DNA of 64,000 nucleotides from Haematobacter missouriensis (GTDB lineage: Bacteria > Pseudomonadota > Alphaproteobacteria > Rhodobacterales > Rhodobacteraceae), in the NCBI RefSeq assembly GCF_000740775.1, contig NZ_JFGS01000004.1:1-64000 (forward strand), read 5' to 3'. Numbering within the stretch: the first letter of the stretch is position 1; every line of letters starts with the position of its first letter. This document shows, piece by piece, positions 16,947 through 25,445 of the stretch. Position numbers and translations under genes: made by a program. The notes under the pieces are model-generated. The model was not told where the DNA came from. It saw only the letters and a list, made by a program, of their open reading frames with translations, and searched no databases.

Positions 16947-18707
16947 CTATTCCGCTGCTGCAGCTTGCTGATCGAGGAGCGGGATCTGCACCTCGAATAC
17001 GGCGCCGCCGCCGGACGCATTATGCGCCGTCAGACGACCGCCGAGATCCGTTACGATACCCGAGGAGATGGCGAGGCCGAGCCCTGTCCCGTCTCCCGGT
17101 TTCTTCGTCGTATAGAAAGGTTCAAAAAGATTGTCCAAGTTCTCGATCCCATGGCCGTTGTCACGCACGGTCAAGGTCGCCGTCTCACCGGCGGAAAGGA
17201 GGATATCTATCTGCGGCTGGCTGGAGTCCTTTGTCGCGTCCAGCGCGTTCCGAAGCAGGTTGATGATGACCTGTTCCAGTCTGATCCGGTCAGCCATCAC
17301 AATGACAGGCTGCCGCGGCAGGCCGCGCGTGATCTTGACGGCACGGGTCTTGAGCTGCGGCTCCATCATGGAAAGCGCCGTGGAAACGGACGAACGAAAG
17401 TCAATGGGTTCAAAGGCTTCTCCGCCTTTTCTCGCAAAGCTCTTGAGCTGCCGGGTGATCGCGCCCATCCGTTCGATGAGGTCGTCGATCCGCTGGAAGG
17501 AAGACAGAGCCTCATCCGGCCGCTTGCGTTGCAGCAGGAGCTTCGCGCCCGCGAGATAGGTTTTCATGGCGGCGAGAGGCTGGTTCAGCTCATGGCTGAC
17601 AGCGGCGGACATTTCCCCAAGGGCCGCCAGTTTCGAGGATTGCGCCAGCGTCTGTTCCGCCACCGCGAGATCCTTTTGCACCTTCTCCCGCTCCGCGATC
17701 TCCCTTTGGAGGCGGGCGTTCAGAATACGCAGCTCTGCCGATTCCTTCTTCAGACTGGCCGATTGTGACCATGCCCTGCGTGAAAACATATAGAAGATCA
17801 GGGCCAGCAGAATGGCAAAACCCATGATCTCCAGCGCGAGGATGGTGTTCACCCCCTCCCGCACACTGTCGTAACGGGTGTAGGAGACGAGCTTCCAGCC
17901 CCGGAACGGAATGCGCGTCTCATTGCGCATCACTGCCTCGCCCAGGAGATAGGCATCCGGGGGCGCCTGCGCCCAGTCGGTCGTCGCCTGCAGCGCGCGC
18001 TGTATGGCGGAGGGCGCGGAGCGGACGGCCAGCGCCTCCTCCATCGTCAGTCCCCGCCAGCGTGGCTCGGTGGAGAGGATGATCTTGCCCTCGCTGTCGA
18101 TCACCGAAACAGCGTCGGAGAAGCCGCCCCAGGACCGCTCATACTTGCTCAGGTCGACACTCACGGAGACGACCCCGATGGGACGGCTGTCGGACAGAAC
18201 GGCACGCGAGAAATTGAACTGATAGCCCTGCGTCTCCGTTTGGGCGACGGTGAACACGGTTTCCTTGGCTTTCTGCGCCTCAGCAAAGGCGGGATCGTCG
18301 AAATGATTGGTGCCGAGCAGGTTCCGGTTCGTCGCCGCCACCACACGCCCGTCATTGTCCATCAGCGTCAGCGCGGCAGAGCCGATTTCCGTCTGGAAAG
18401 ACATCAGCCGCTGCGTCGTCACCGAGAAGTCACCCGACTGCAGCGCGCCGATCAACGCCGGATCGCGTGCCAGCAGGAGTGGCACCACGGAATTGCGCTG
18501 CAACTCGCTGGCCACGTTGCCCGCATAGAGAACGAGCCGTAGCTCCGCCCGGTTGCGGGTGGTATCTGTCAGACGATCGGTCAGCAGGTGATTGGTGAGC
18601 CAGACGACGGCGACCGCGCCGGCGATAAACAGCGCGATGACGGTCCGCAACACCCAAGGCATGCGACCCGCACGTTCTGCAAGGCTTATTTCATCTATTG
18701 CCGTCAT
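16947..18707 (-). CDS. dctB: DctB-type C4-dicarboxylate sensor histidine kinase
   Basis: A 586-residue membrane sensor kinase. TM1 at about 17-37, a periplasmic double-PAS (Cache-like) sensor region to about 285, and TM2 at about 288-308 (LALEIMGFAILLALIFYMF). A coiled coil (315-355) joins the kinase core: phospho-acceptor H372 in AAVSHELNQPLAAMKTYL, N box NLLRNALDATKD (483-494), G boxes DNGHG (516-520) and GDGTGLGLA (538-546). This architecture and the H-box context (ELNQPLAA) match DctB, which senses succinate, fumarate or malate. It forms a two-gene unit with dctD; the transported substrate must be encoded elsewhere. No kinase residue appears missing. Confidence 0.92.
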   Translation of the reverse strand: MTAIDEISLAERAGRMPWVLRTVIALFIAGAVAVVWLTNHLLTDRLTDTTRNRAELRLVLYAGNVASELQRNSVVPLLLARDPALIGALQSGDFSVTTQRLMSFQTEIGSAALTLMDNDGRVVAATNRNLLGTNHFDDPAFAEAQKAKETVFTVAQTETQGYQFNFSRAVLSDSRPIGVVSVSVDLSKYERSWGGFSDAVSVIDSEGKIILSTEPRWRGLTMEEALAVRSAPSAIQRALQATTDWAQAPPDAYLLGEAVMRNETRIPFRGWKLVSYTRYDSVREGVNTILALEIMGFAILLALIFYMFSRRAWSQSASLKKESAELRILNARLQREIAEREKVQKDLAVAEQTLAQSSKLAALGEMSAAVSHELNQPLAAMKTYLAGAKLLLQRKRPDEALSSFQRIDDLIERMGAITRQLKSFARKGGEAFEPIDFRSSVSTALSMMEPQLKTRAVKITRGLPRQPVIVMADRIRLEQVIINLLRNALDATKDSSQPQIDILLSAGETATLTVRDNGHGIENLDNLFEPFYTTKKPGDGTGLGLAISSGIVTDLGGRLTAHNASGGGAVFEVQIPLLDQQAAAAE

Positions 18708-18783
18708 TGCGGCACTCTAGCCACAGGCGCGGGCAGGCTCAACTCACGCCTGCGGCAGATAGGCGCTCCGCCGCCAATGGATG

Positions 18784-19455
18784 TCAGGCTGCCGCCATCA
18801 GGCCGGCGAGAGACCGGAACAGCGCCTGCCCGTCGGTTCCGCCCTGGATCGCTTCGACGGCGCGCTCGGGATGCGGCATCATGCCAAGGACGCGCCGGTT
18901 CGCCGAAAGAACACCCGCAATGTCACCGGTCGAGCCGTTGGGGTTGTCGGCGTAGCGGAAGGCGATGCGGTCCTCTGCCTCCAGCCGGTCCAGAAGCGTC
19001 GCATCGGCGATATAGTTTCCGTCGTGATGAGCGATCGGAATGGACACCCGAGCGCCCTTTTCCCAGCCGGAGGTGAAGGCGCTGTCGGTCGTGGCGACGG
19101 TCAGATCAACGGGTTTGCACAGGAATTTCAGCCCCGCATTGCGCATCAGCGCACCCGGCAGCAGGCCCGTTTCCGTGAGCACCTGGAAGCCGTTGCAGAT
19201 CCCCAGAACGTAGCCGCCCCGCTCCGCGAAGTCCCGGACAGCCGAAACGATGGGCGAGCGTGCGGCAATGGCCCCGCAGCGCAGGTAATCGCCGAAGGAA
19301 AAGCCGCCGGGCACTCCCACCACGTCAATCCCGGGCGGAAGTGCGGTCTCCTTGTGCCAGACCATCGCGGGTTCGATCCCGTCCACCTTTCGAAACGCTT
19401 CGGCAAGATCGCGATCACAGTTCGATCCGGGAAAAACGATGACGGCGGCCTTCAT
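18784..19455 (-). CDS. purQ: phosphoribosylformylglycinamidine synthase subunit PurQ
   Basis: A 223-residue glutaminase subunit of FGAM synthase, which supplies ammonia for the fourth step of purine synthesis in complex with PurS and PurL. The class I amidotransferase nucleophile is C87 in [13 protein letters not shown]; the His/Glu pair lies in [11 protein letters not shown]-terminus [13 protein letters not shown] is the PurQ signature. Same strand as purS and purC but separated from purS by an oppositely oriented lipoprotein gene (19606-19995), so cotranscription with purS is interrupted by about 540 bases. purL is not in the window. Confidence 0.97.
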   Translation of the reverse strand: MKAAVIVFPGSNCDRDLAEAFRKVDGIEPAMVWHKETALPPGIDVVGVPGGFSFGDYLRCGAIAARSPIVSAVRDFAERGGYVLGICNGFQVLTETGLLPGALMRNAGLKFLCKPVDLTVATTDSAFTSGWEKGARVSIPIAHHDGNYIADATLLDRLEAEDRIAFRYADNPNGSTGDIAGVLSANRRVLGMMPHPERAVEAIQGGTDGQALFRSLAGLMAAA

Positions 19456-19548
19456 GGCGGGCTCCTCGAAGGATGTCGATGCGGGATGGCCGATGCTGTA
19501 GCGCCAAACGCCTCCTCAAGCAACGGGGGTCGAGAAAGAGCGCGCCTT

Positions 19549-19563
19549 GTTCACTTAATGTTC
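19549..19563 (+). promoter_or_regulatory. candidate SOS box (GTTC-N7-GTTC) before lipoprotein gene
   Basis: GTTC (19549-19552), seven AT-rich bases (ACTTAAT), then GTTC (19560-19563), matching the alphaproteobacterial LexA box exactly. It lies 43 bases before the ATG of the lipoprotein gene, in a plausible promoter position. No strong -10 is obvious; TAGTGA at 19570-19575 is a weak candidate. Confidence 0.55.
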
Positions 19564-19605
19564 ACTTCTTAGTGATTTTCTCTGATCACCAGACAGGAGT
19601 TTTTC

Positions 19606-19995
19606 ATGAACGTGGTTTCCCTTGCCGTATTTTTGCCGATTGCATTGCTCATAAGCGGATGCGCTACCGTCACGCGTGGGAAAAGCGATGTGCTCGAGAT
19701 CATCACGTTGCCGCCCGGCGCCACAGTCAAGACATCCAACGGCTATGGCTGTGCAAGCACGCCCTGCGCGATCAAGATGCCGCGCCGATCGGAATTCGCT
19801 GTCTCGCTCACCAGGGAAAAATGTGAACCGACTGAAGTCAACGTCACGCACAAGACATCGGGAAGCGGCGGGGCCGCCCTCGCGGGCAACATCCTTGCAG
19901 GTGGCATCATCGGGCTTGGTATCGACGCTGCCACAGGGGCATCGCAGGAACTCGTGCCAAATCCGATCAACGTGACAATGGCCTGCCGCGGGTGA
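19606..19995 (+). CDS. small lipoprotein with PEGA-like fold
   Basis: A 129-residue lipoprotein: signal peptide MNVVSLAVFLPIALLISG with lipobox LISGC. The mature part has a PEGA-like pattern (PPGATVKTSNGYGCASTPCAIKM) and a Gly/Ala-rich helix (GGAALAGNILAGGIIGLGID). Similar proteins are often mislabelled 'translation initiation factor 2'. ATG at 19606 follows AGGAG. The gene lies inverted between purQ and purS, its stop abutting the purS stop (19995/19996), as if inserted into a pur run. A perfect SOS-type box precedes it. Function unknown; an envelope role is inferred from the signal. Confidence 0.82.
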   Translation: MNVVSLAVFLPIALLISGCATVTRGKSDVLEIITLPPGATVKTSNGYGCASTPCAIKMPRRSEFAVSLTREKCEPTEVNVTHKTSGSGGAALAGNILAGGIIGLGIDAATGASQELVPNPINVTMACRG

Positions 19996-20235
19996 TCAAC
20001 CCAGCTCGACGGTATATTTCTCGATAACCGTATTCGCGAGAAGCTTTTCGCACATTTCACGGACCGCTTTTTCAGCGGCGTCGCGGTCCGTTTCCGCCAG
20101 GTCGAGTTCGATCACCTTACCCTGACGGACGCCTTCCACGCCGCCGAACCCGAGCGTTGCGAGCGCGTGGCGCACGGCTTCGCCCTGCGGATCGAGCACA
20201 CCGTCTTTCAACATCACGTGGACGCGGGCTTTCAT
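19996..20235 (-). CDS. purS: phosphoribosylformylglycinamidine synthase subunit PurS
   Basis: A 79-residue PurS, the small structural subunit that bridges PurQ and PurL in FGAM synthase and stabilises the ammonia channel. It starts MKARVHVMLKDGVLDPQGEA and contains GVEGVRQGKVIELDL and EMCEKLLANTVIEKYTVELG, all typical. It follows purC by about 97 bases on the same strand. Its stop abuts the stop of the convergent lipoprotein gene with no spacer, leaving no room for a separate terminator. Confidence 0.96.
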   Translation of the reverse strand: MKARVHVMLKDGVLDPQGEAVRHALATLGFGGVEGVRQGKVIELDLAETDRDAAEKAVREMCEKLLANTVIEKYTVELG

Positions 20236-20332
20236 GGGATCGCTCTCCTGGACAGTCGCCGGCCCCCCGGCATTCGCCGCTCTCCTAGGCGGTTCAACGC
20301 GGAAAAGGAAGCCCGCTTACGCCGAAATCACC

Positions 20333-21097
20333 TCAGTTAATCAGGGTCGGCTTCGTCGCATGGGTCACGTTGGACGGAAGGACGCCGAGACGCCGCGCGA
20401 TCTCCGTATAAGCTTCTGAGAGGTTGGAAGCCTCGCGCCGGAACGGATCCTTGTCCAGCCGCTCGACGGGAGATTTCATGTCCCAAAGTCGGCAGCTGTC
20501 GGGGCTGATCTCATCGGCCACCACAAGCCGCTGATAGTCGCCATCCCAGATGCGTCCGATCTCGATCTTGAAATCGGCCAGCCGGATGCCGACGCCCATC
20601 ATCACGCCAGACATGAAGTCGTTCACCCTGAGCGCGAGCGCCACCATATCATCCAGATCCTGCTGCGCGGCCCAGCCGAAGGCGATGATATGCTCTTCGG
20701 AGACCAGCGGGTCGCCGAGGGCATCGTCCTTGAAGTAGAACTCCACGATGGGACGCGGAAGTGCGGTTCCCTCGGGTATGCCCAACCGCTGGGAGATCTC
20801 CCCCGCAGCGAAGTTCCGCACGACAACCTCCAGCGGGATCATCTCCACCGCACGGATCAGTTGCTCACGCATATTGATCCGGCGAATGAAATGCGTGGGA
20901 ACGCCAATCGCATTGAGGCCGTTCATGAAGAACTCGGAAAGGCGGTTGTTCAGCACGCCCTTTCCTTCCACCACAGTGGATTTCTGCGCGTTCGGCGCCT
21001 TCGCGTCGTCCTTGAAGTACTGGATCAGGGTACCCGGCTCAGGCCCTTCGTAGAGGATCTTTGCCTTGCCTTCGTAAATCTTGTTGCGCCGTGCCAT
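20333..21097 (-). CDS. purC: SAICAR synthase (phosphoribosylaminoimidazole-succinocarboxamide synthase)
   Basis: A 254-residue PurC, joining aspartate to CAIR in purine synthesis (ATP-dependent). Start [18 protein letters not shown] is characteristic, followed by [33 protein letters not shown], the SAICAR synthetase signature region ([34 protein letters not shown]), and [15 protein letters not shown] at 21097 is chosen because GGAG precedes it closely and the conserved family start is there; ten extra codons upstream are open. First gene of the purC-purS run. Confidence 0.97.
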   Translation of the reverse strand: MARRNKIYEGKAKILYEGPEPGTLIQYFKDDAKAPNAQKSTVVEGKGVLNNRLSEFFMNGLNAIGVPTHFIRRINMREQLIRAVEMIPLEVVVRNFAAGEISQRLGIPEGTALPRPIVEFYFKDDALGDPLVSEEHIIAFGWAAQQDLDDMVALALRVNDFMSGVMMGVGIRLADFKIEIGRIWDGDYQRLVVADEISPDSCRLWDMKSPVERLDKDPFRREASNLSEAYTEIARRLGVLPSNVTHATKPTLIN

Positions 21098-21257
21098 GAA
21101 TTCTCCGTCGGCCGGCGGCGGTCGCACCCGTCGCCCTTGGCTGCGTCATAGGATAATAAGGCCCTTCCCGCAAGCCGGTCGCGGACTTGCGACCGTGGCC
21201 GTGACAGACATATGTGTATTGTGGACGCTATAGCCAAGATGCGAGGAGGTTGCAGTC

Positions 21258-21575
21258 ATGACCATGTTTGCCGACCGTGAGCGCGCGTTTGAAGCCAAGT
21301 TTGCGCATGACGCCGAACTCAACTTCCGCGCGGAGGCGCGACGCAACAAGCTGCTGGGCCTGTGGGCTGCGGATGTCCTTGCCAAGACGGGCCCGGAGGC
21401 CACTGCCTTCGCCGCCGAAATTGTTCGTACGGATCTTCTGAGCGGCGGCCAGGCCGACGTGGTCGCGTATCTGGTTGAACAACTCTCAGGCAGCGCGGCG
21501 GAGGCGGATATACGCAACAAGCTAGACGAATGCGGTGCCCAGGCCCGGCGGGAGATTTTTGATGATCTGCAATAG
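21258..21575 (+). CDS. DUF1476 F1-ATPase inhibitor (zeta-type) protein
   Basis: A 105-residue DUF1476 protein. It starts MTMFADRERAFEAKFAHDAE and continues FRAEARRNKLLGLWAADVLAK, the diagnostic family region. In Paracoccus denitrificans this family is the zeta subunit, a natural inhibitor of F1FO-ATP synthase hydrolysis that acts through its N-terminal segment, which is well conserved here. Other alphaproteobacterial members show weaker inhibition, so activity cannot be assumed. AGGAGG at 21244-21249 supports the ATG at 21258. Divergent from purC and followed by a terminator. Confidence 0.92.
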   Translation: MTMFADRERAFEAKFAHDAELNFRAEARRNKLLGLWAADVLAKTGPEATAFAAEIVRTDLLSGGQADVVAYLVEQLSGSAAEADIRNKLDECGAQARREIFDDLQ

Positions 21576-21577
21576 GT

Positions 21578-21614
21578 AGGGGCTCTTCCGCTTTTGCGGG
21601 CGGCCCCTCCTTTT
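21578..21614 (+). terminator. nested-hairpin terminator after DUF1476 gene
   Basis: AGGGGC (21578-21583) pairs with GCCCCT (21603-21608); inside it CCGC-TTTT-GCGG (21588-21599) forms a second hairpin. A CCTTTTC tail follows. It begins three bases after the stop and ends just before the stop of the convergent opgG-like gene. Confidence 0.7.
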
Positions 21615-21615
21615 C

Positions 21616-23235
21616 TCAGCCCGCCGGATTGTTGGGGGCAAACTGGGCGAGCCAGGTCTCCGTCAGGGGCTTGCCGTCGAGCGCCATGTAACCGCGCATC
21701 TCCACGATGTCGGTCCCGGCCACGGTCAGGTCGAATATCGCGCGCCAGACATTCCCCCCGGGCACCGGCTCCACCAGTGTGCGGGTGATCTCTCCCCGGC
21801 TGGTGGTGACCTCGATGGTCGGGAACACACCATATGGGATCTGGGTAAGCACGGGCGGATTATCGAATTCGATGGCGATCTTGTACACACCCTGCGGACG
21901 CGGCTTGCCGGGCTGGCCGCCGCGTCCATAGCGGGTGGAGATTACCTGCGCCACGTTTGTCGCCGGGAAAGGCTCCTGATCCACCCAGTGAAGGCGGTAT
22001 GAAAGATCGTAGCGGCTCCCCTTTACCGCCGCTTCCTCCGGCACCCAGAAGGCTCCGATATTGTCATGGATCTCGTCGTCCGTGGGGATCTCGAGAAGCT
22101 GTACGCTTCCCCTGCCAAGCGGCTTCAAGGGTTCCACCCAAAGGCTCGGACGGCGGTCGTAGAACACACCATCGCGGTAATGATCGAAGTTCCTGTCCCG
22201 CTGCAGTAGCCCGAAACCCTTCGGACTCTCATCGCCGAAGGCGGATATGCGCGTCTCCGTAGGGTTGCGAAGCGGCCGCCAGATACGCTCGCCCGCACCC
22301 GTCCAGAGGGCAAGACCGTCGGAATCATGCACCTCCGGTCGCCAATCCTCCATCCGTGCGCGCCCGTATTCCGCGTACCAGAACATGGAGGTGAGCGGCA
22401 TGAGGCCCAGACGCTTCACGTCCTCCCGCAGGAAAAGCGTGCACTCGATGTCCATCAGCACGCCCTTGGAGCGATCCTGCCCGCGGGTCATGGTAAAGCG
22501 GTAGGCGCCGGTCACACTCGGCCCGTCGAGCAGGGCGCAGACCGTGACGGGTTGCTCGGGATCGGGCGATTCCGCGATATAGAAATCGGTGAAATCGGGA
22601 AATTCTTCCGGCGCATCCGGGACTGCTGGGTTGATGGCCACGCCGCGCGCGGACAACCCGTATTGCCCGAGCGCACCTATCGCGCGGAAATAGGAGGCGC
22701 CCAAGAAGGCCACCCAATCCTGCGTCCGCCAGTCTTCCGCCCCCCACCACTCCTGAAGCCGGAAACCCGCGAAACCCGAGTCTTCCGGCAGGCGGCGCGC
22801 CGGGCTATCGTCCGGCATGGCGAAGTAGGAGGGTGAATACATCACCTCACGCGCCGTACTGTCCTGAACGAGGTGCATCCGCACCGACTTCTGGAAGTAC
22901 TGGCCGAGATGGAAGAAGACGACCGGATACGCTCCACCCGAACCTTCGTGCGCATAGGGCGAGAGGTCCGTGTTGAACTTGATCTTGCCCCAGGCCTCGT
23001 AGTCGATTTCCTGTGTAACTTCCGGCGCGGGCCGATACGGCGCGCGATAGGCGGACTTTGCCGCCGCTTCAGCCCGCTGAATCAGCGTTTCGAAGGTGAA
23101 CGGTTGCGCCGTCCCGAGGTGAAGGCTGTTTTCCTGCGCGCGTGCACCGCGCCATGACATACCGAGCAGGGGCGGCATCAGCGCAGTGGCCGCAGCGGCG
23201 CCAAGGAGGCTGCGTCGGGTAAGGCGGATGGACAT
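21616..23235 (-). CDS. periplasmic glucan biosynthesis protein, OpgG/OpgD family
   Basis: A 539-residue OpgG/MdoG family protein. The N-terminus carries a twin-arginine-type signal (LTRRSLLGAAAATALM, ending near GARAQ), which resembles OpgD more than Sec-exported OpgG. Family regions: FTFETLIQRAEAAAKSAYRAP, EIDYEAWGKIKFN, VVFFHLGQYFQKSVRMH, FAGFRLQ, WGAEDWRTQDWVAFLGASYFRA, LWVEPLKPLGRGSVQLLEIPTDDEIHDNIGAFWVP. Members shape osmoregulated periplasmic glucans. No OpgH-type glucosyltransferase is adjacent, so it is an orphan in this window. Full length; no defects seen. Confidence 0.93.
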   Translation of the reverse strand: MSIRLTRRSLLGAAAATALMPPLLGMSWRGARAQENSLHLGTAQPFTFETLIQRAEAAAKSAYRAPYRPAPEVTQEIDYEAWGKIKFNTDLSPYAHEGSGGAYPVVFFHLGQYFQKSVRMHLVQDSTAREVMYSPSYFAMPDDSPARRLPEDSGFAGFRLQEWWGAEDWRTQDWVAFLGASYFRAIGALGQYGLSARGVAINPAVPDAPEEFPDFTDFYIAESPDPEQPVTVCALLDGPSVTGAYRFTMTRGQDRSKGVLMDIECTLFLREDVKRLGLMPLTSMFWYAEYGRARMEDWRPEVHDSDGLALWTGAGERIWRPLRNPTETRISAFGDESPKGFGLLQRDRNFDHYRDGVFYDRRPSLWVEPLKPLGRGSVQLLEIPTDDEIHDNIGAFWVPEEAAVKGSRYDLSYRLHWVDQEPFPATNVAQVISTRYGRGGQPGKPRPQGVYKIAIEFDNPPVLTQIPYGVFPTIEVTTSRGEITRTLVEPVPGGNVWRAIFDLTVAGTDIVEMRGYMALDGKPLTETWLAQFAPNNPAG

Positions 23236-23439
23236 CGTCGGTGTTCCTGCTGGCTGGCAACATGCGACGGCGGCGTCAGAGAGCCGTCGGCGCGGAGGAA
23301 CCTCGCGCGCAGCGGATCGAATACCATCTCCCGGGTGCCGCCATCAATGCCGAAGCGGCGGGTCCGTGCGGGTTCCCGCGTATCTGTGATGCGGAAAACG
23401 CGGGTTTTCGCAGATTCCGAGGCCTCCGCCCCTTAATAT

Positions 23440-24531
23440 TCAGAACAGCGAAAGCTGGTCGCCCGGGCGCGGCGGGACGCGGAACAGGTCGGTGCGCAGG
23501 GCCCGTCCCTCTCGCGCAAGGCCGAGACGCGTCACGGCGACGCGGAACCGGGCAGACATCAGGTCGGCCCATGGTCCCTCCCCCCGCATCCGCTTGCCGA
23601 AGGCCGGATCGTAGTCGCGCCCGCCGTGCAGTTCCCGCACCCGCCCCATGATCCGGGCGGCACGGTCGGGAAAACTCTGCTCTGCCCATTCGCGGAACAG
23701 GTCGGACACTTCCCGTGGCAGGCGAAGCGGGATCATGCTGGCCATGGTCGCACCGGCGTCACGTCCGGCCTCCAGTATCGCTTCCATTTCATGGTCGGTG
23801 AGCGCGGGGATCATCGGAGAGGCCATGACGCGCACCGGGATGCCGGCCTCCGCCAGCCTGCGGATCGCAGCCAGCCGCCGGGCCGGCGCGGGCGCGCGCG
23901 GCTCCATCCTGCGCGCGATGTCGGGGTCCAGTGTAGTCACGGATACCCCGACCGCAGCGAGGCCGGAAGCGGCCATCGGAGCAAGAATGTCGATATCCCG
24001 TTCGATCAACGCCCCTTTGGTGACGATAGCCACCGGGTGGTTGAACTCGCGGAGCACTTCGAGCACCCGCCGCATCACCTGCTCCTTGGCCTCCACCGGC
24101 TGATAGGGGTCGGTGTTGGTGCCGATGGCGATGACAGCGCAGGCATATCGCGGCGAAGACAGCTCCCGCGCCAGCACCTCATGTATACCCGGGCGCACGA
24201 TGAGCTTCGTCTCGAAGTCCAATCCGGGTGAGAGGTTCAGATAGGCATGGGTGGGGCGGGCAAAGCAGTAGATGCAGCCATGCTCACACCCTCGATAGGG
24301 GTTGATGGAGCGATCGAAGCCGACGTCGGGGGACTTGTTGCGGGTGATAGCGCTTCGCGGACGTTCGATCCGCAATTCGGTGCGGAGCAGGCGCTCCTCC
24401 TCCGGGATGTCCCATCCATCATGGAACACCTCCTTCCGTTCCGCCTCGAACCTGCCACTGGCATTGCTGCCGGCCCCGCGTGCACGGAGCCGCAGATGAG
24501 GAGGGAGTGGAGAATCGTCGAGCTTCGCCAT
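23440..24531 (-). CDS. PA0069-family radical SAM protein (spore photoproduct lyase-like)
   Basis: A 363-residue radical SAM protein of the PA0069/Rv2578c type, annotated as related to the spore photoproduct lyase SplB. The iron-sulfur motif is CEHGCIYCFAR (C-x3-C-x2-C), within DRSINPYRGCEHGCIYC. Further motifs: YACAVIAIGTNTDPYQPVE, NHPVAIVTKGALIERD, VSVTTLDPDIARRMEPRAP, MIPALTDHEMEAILEAGRDAG. The substrate of this family is not established; a DNA-related role is suggested by the SplB kinship. ATG at 24531 has no ribosome site, but a good promoter ends about one turn upstream so that transcription would start at the ATG (leaderless). A perfect SOS box sits within that promoter. Confidence 0.92.
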   Translation of the reverse strand: MAKLDDSPLPPHLRLRARGAGSNASGRFEAERKEVFHDGWDIPEEERLLRTELRIERPRSAITRNKSPDVGFDRSINPYRGCEHGCIYCFARPTHAYLNLSPGLDFETKLIVRPGIHEVLARELSSPRYACAVIAIGTNTDPYQPVEAKEQVMRRVLEVLREFNHPVAIVTKGALIERDIDILAPMAASGLAAVGVSVTTLDPDIARRMEPRAPAPARRLAAIRRLAEAGIPVRVMASPMIPALTDHEMEAILEAGRDAGATMASMIPLRLPREVSDLFREWAEQSFPDRAARIMGRVRELHGGRDYDPAFGKRMRGEGPWADLMSARFRVAVTRLGLAREGRALRTDLFRVPPRPGDQLSLF

Positions 24532-24537
24532 GCGTGC

Positions 24538-24566
24538 ATTATCAGAACATTTAGCGAACATTGCAA
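24538..24566 (-). promoter_or_regulatory. promoter with embedded SOS box for the radical SAM gene
   Basis: On the minus strand, -35 TTGCAA (24561-24566) and -10 GATAAT (24538-24543) are separated by exactly 17 bases; six bases after the -10 comes the ATG, so the predicted start point is the ATG itself. The spacer contains the LexA-type box GAAC-ATTTAGC-GAAC (plus strand, 24545-24559). Repressor bound there would block polymerase directly. Confidence 0.72.
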
Positions 24567-24695
24567 CCGGATTCAGGCGGTCTTTCGCCGGTTGAAGGGG
24601 GAATGCCGGCCTCTTTCCGCCGACCTGCTGTACTTGTGGGTTTGCCCTGAGAGGGTCGCTCCCGTAAGCAGGAGAAAGTCCCGAAAGGAGTTCCC

Positions 24696-25442
24696 ATGGC
24701 GCGCATCCTCTTCGTTCTGACCTCGCGGCGCGAAACCGGCGGAAACCGGACACCGACGGGCTTCCATTGGGAGGAGTTTGTCACTCCCTATTGGGCATTC
24801 CGGGATGCGGGGCACGAGGTCGTCGTGGGTTCGGTGCTTGGCGGAGAAGCGACCGGTCTACCAGGGTCTGAGGTCGATGGCCCGCATGGACGTATCTCCC
24901 GCTCCGTCCGCCGCTTTCAGGAGCGTGGGCAGGAGATGGAACTGCTTCAAGGTACGCTGCCCGTCGTTGCTGCCAAGGCTGAGGATTTCGACGCTCTGTT
25001 CTTTCCGGGCGGTGTCGGTCCGCTGTGGGACTTGCACGAAACGCCGGAGGTCGGCGCGCTTGTTTCCGCCGTTCTTGCCAAAGGCGGTGTTGTCGCGACA
25101 GTCTCTACCGGAGCGGCGGCGCTTCTGACGGCACTGGACGCGGAAGGGGAGCCGATAGTCCGGCGGCGGCGGATCAGCACCGCACCGGATGCAGAGCTTT
25201 CCGCCGTGGGCCCCGCGCCATATTCCATCGAAGCGGCCTTGGTGGAGCGGGGTGCGAGGATCGGTCGCAACGAATATATGTTCCGGCCCCACGCGCTCCG
25301 TGACGGTGGCCTGGTTACCGGGCAGAATCCGGCCTCCGCGGCACCGGTCGCCCGCCTTGTGCTGAGCGCGCTGGCCGACATGCAAGGCGCGCAGCCGACA
25401 CTGGAACTCGTGCCGCCCGCGCTTTTCCGGCGCCCGGGATAA
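24696..25442 (+). CDS. DJ-1/PfpI-like (Hsp31-type) protein with Ser at the nucleophile position
   Basis: A 248-residue DJ-1/PfpI superfamily protein closest to the Hsp31-like group: ILFVLTSRRETGG at the N-terminus, GFHWEEFVTPYWAFRDAGHEV, and DFDALFFPGGVGPLWDLHE (nucleophile-elbow glutamate region and oxyanion glycines). Where the group has a C-H-G nucleophile elbow (AVCHGPA), this protein has STG (VVATVSTGAAALL, S137). Loss of the cysteine predicts no glyoxalase/deglycase or protease activity of the usual type; a binding role or altered chemistry is possible. A GGAG site precedes ATG at 24696. It is divergent from the radical SAM gene and convergent with sufE, 3 bases apart. Confidence 0.8.
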   Translation: MARILFVLTSRRETGGNRTPTGFHWEEFVTPYWAFRDAGHEVVVGSVLGGEATGLPGSEVDGPHGRISRSVRRFQERGQEMELLQGTLPVVAAKAEDFDALFFPGGVGPLWDLHETPEVGALVSAVLAKGGVVATVSTGAAALLTALDAEGEPIVRRRRISTAPDAELSAVGPAPYSIEAALVERGARIGRNEYMFRPHALRDGGLVTGQNPASAAPVARLVLSALADMQGAQPTLELVPPALFRRPG

Positions 25443-25445
25443 CGG

